A DNA stretch of 64,000 nt from Microstegium vimineum (taxonomy: Eukaryota; Streptophyta; Magnoliopsida; Poales; Poaceae). The stretch's first letter is position 1; every line of letters begins with the position of its first letter. The notes below the pieces were generated by a model, which did no database searches, was not told where the DNA came from, and saw nothing but the letters and a program-made list of their open reading frames with translations. The stretch covers positions 25,138,227-25,202,226 of the forward strand of contig CM039120.1 in NCBI GenBank assembly GCA_022036555.1, read 5' to 3'. Below, one piece after another: positions 63,282-64,000 of this stretch. A program made the position numbers and the translations under genes.

Positions 63282-64000
63282 TTAGCTCCTGTCAGCGGAT
63301 TCTAAGCGGCTTTGGCATTGGGAGTGGTCACACTTGTATGGCTTCACATTCCTCTGAAAACCTGGAGCATTCTGCTGCTTGCGCTGGGGCGGCTTGAACC
63401 TTGCTCCCGGTGCAGAGGGACAAAACTGTGGACGGTTGACAAACTGAGTGCGTGCTTGAGAAGCACCTGCTTCAAAGGCTCTCTTCCTGCTCTTAGATGC
63501 GGTGTACAGGTTATTGTGGTTCTCTTGGGTTAAGCATTCACTGACAAAGTCATTGAACATTGTCATGGAGGAATTTCCCACTGTTTTCAGCATCTTGGGG
63601 CTAAGACCCCGCTTGAAGCTAGCCATCTTTTTGCTCTCGGTGTCAACAAACTCTGTGGCGTAGCGCGAGAGATTGTTGAAAGCATGTAAGTATTCCGTCA
63701 AGCTCTTTGTTCCTTGAGTCAGCTTCATGAATTCCCCCACCTTCATGGCCATGAGACCAGGTGGTATGTAGTTGCCACGAAAGGCGGTGGTGAAACGTGC
63801 CCAAGTAATTTGGTCACCCTCACGGTAGGTAGCATGGTGATGAGTCCACCAGATCCCAGCGGGACCTTGAAGTTGATGAGCTGCATATTCCGCCTTTAGG
63901 GTTTCTGTTAACCTAAGGAGATGAAACTTCTATTCCATTGTATTGATCCATTCATCAACTTCTAGAGGTTCAGAAGCTTCCTTGAATATCGGTGGTTTCG
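63282..64000 (-). pseudogene. Chromovirus Gag, partial
   Basis: From the window edge the minus strand encodes IFKEASEPLEVDEWINTME, a stop (63930s), KFHLLRL.., then AYRGN-type core sequence into 63752-63282 with VGEFMKLTQGTKSLTEYLHA, FNNLSRYATEFVDTESKKMA and KMASFKRGLSPKMLKTV, and a basic Pro/Gln-rich tail. A stop at 63282 separates it from the zinc knuckle. The N terminus is off the window. Confidence 0.88.

Larger units (their letters stand above)
59805..64000 (-). mobile_element. Tekay/Del-like chromovirus, internal region (runs off the window)
   Basis: Minus-strand gag, protease, RT, RNase H, integrase and chromodomain in order, then polypurine tract and 3' LTR. The 5' LTR and start of gag lie beyond 64000. 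Several stops and frameshifts are present, so the copy is inactive. Confidence 0.9.

Overview
This window is repeat-dense nuclear DNA from a grass. The evidence is a mix of LTR-retrotransposon lineages typical of Poaceae: CRM-type and Tekay/Del-type chromoviruses, Tat-type and Athila-type gypsy, and SIRE/Opie-like copia. CACTA, MITE, L1-type LINE and RTE-type LINE pieces are also present. A panicoid/Andropogoneae genome (sorghum, sugarcane, Miscanthus or maize relatives) is the best guess, but that is inference. Two blocks of exactly 100 N (587-686 and 36818-36917) show a scaffolded assembly. I saw no rRNA or tRNA gene and nothing bacterial or organellar.

Layout. 1-7281: partial transposon ORF, 5' end of a CACTA element, a second CACTA transposase fragment, LINE pieces, and two terminal exons of a WD40-like host gene (minus strand, 5184-5788). 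7282-29286: one minus-strand Tat-like gypsy element that carries gag and protease but no RT, RNase H or integrase, and carries an intron-bearing gene on the opposite strand (11241-14508). A CRM-type element (18990-28823) is inserted in its 5' LTR. That element holds a truncated RTE LINE (19637-20423) and a gag-only element with terminal repeats (26259-28507). Every insertion in this nest has recognisable target-site duplications. 29287-34080: tandem repeats, a SINE-like piece, a MITE and copia fragments. 34081-34644: two more exons that are phase-compatible with those at 5.2-5.8 kb, suggesting one gene whose intron of about 28 kb holds the whole nest.

34841-36320: three unrelated copia scraps. 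36585-36798: a perfect 86-bp inverted repeat beside the second gap. 37332-49800: two Athila-like elements, the first split by a SIRE/Opie-like copia that has lost its 3' half together with part of the host LTR; the second Athila-like element has a nearly full pol. 49963-51272: a copia LTR. 51536-54545: a non-autonomous partner of the CRM element that shares its LTR and leader but has no pol. 54803-58000: LTRs of further gypsy elements. 58181-58390: a fold-back repeat related to one at 4.4 kb. 58.4-64.0 kb: a Tekay/Del-type chromovirus on the minus strand that runs off the window.

Almost every coding region is transposon-derived and most are broken by stops or frameshifts. The only candidate cellular gene is the WD40-like one. 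The observations most worth a second look are the intron-bearing antisense gene inside the non-autonomous Tat element, the autonomous/non-autonomous CRM pair, the gag-only element with IQ motifs, the LTR array of 59-bp units carrying TGACGTCA, and the host gene apparently spanning the nest.
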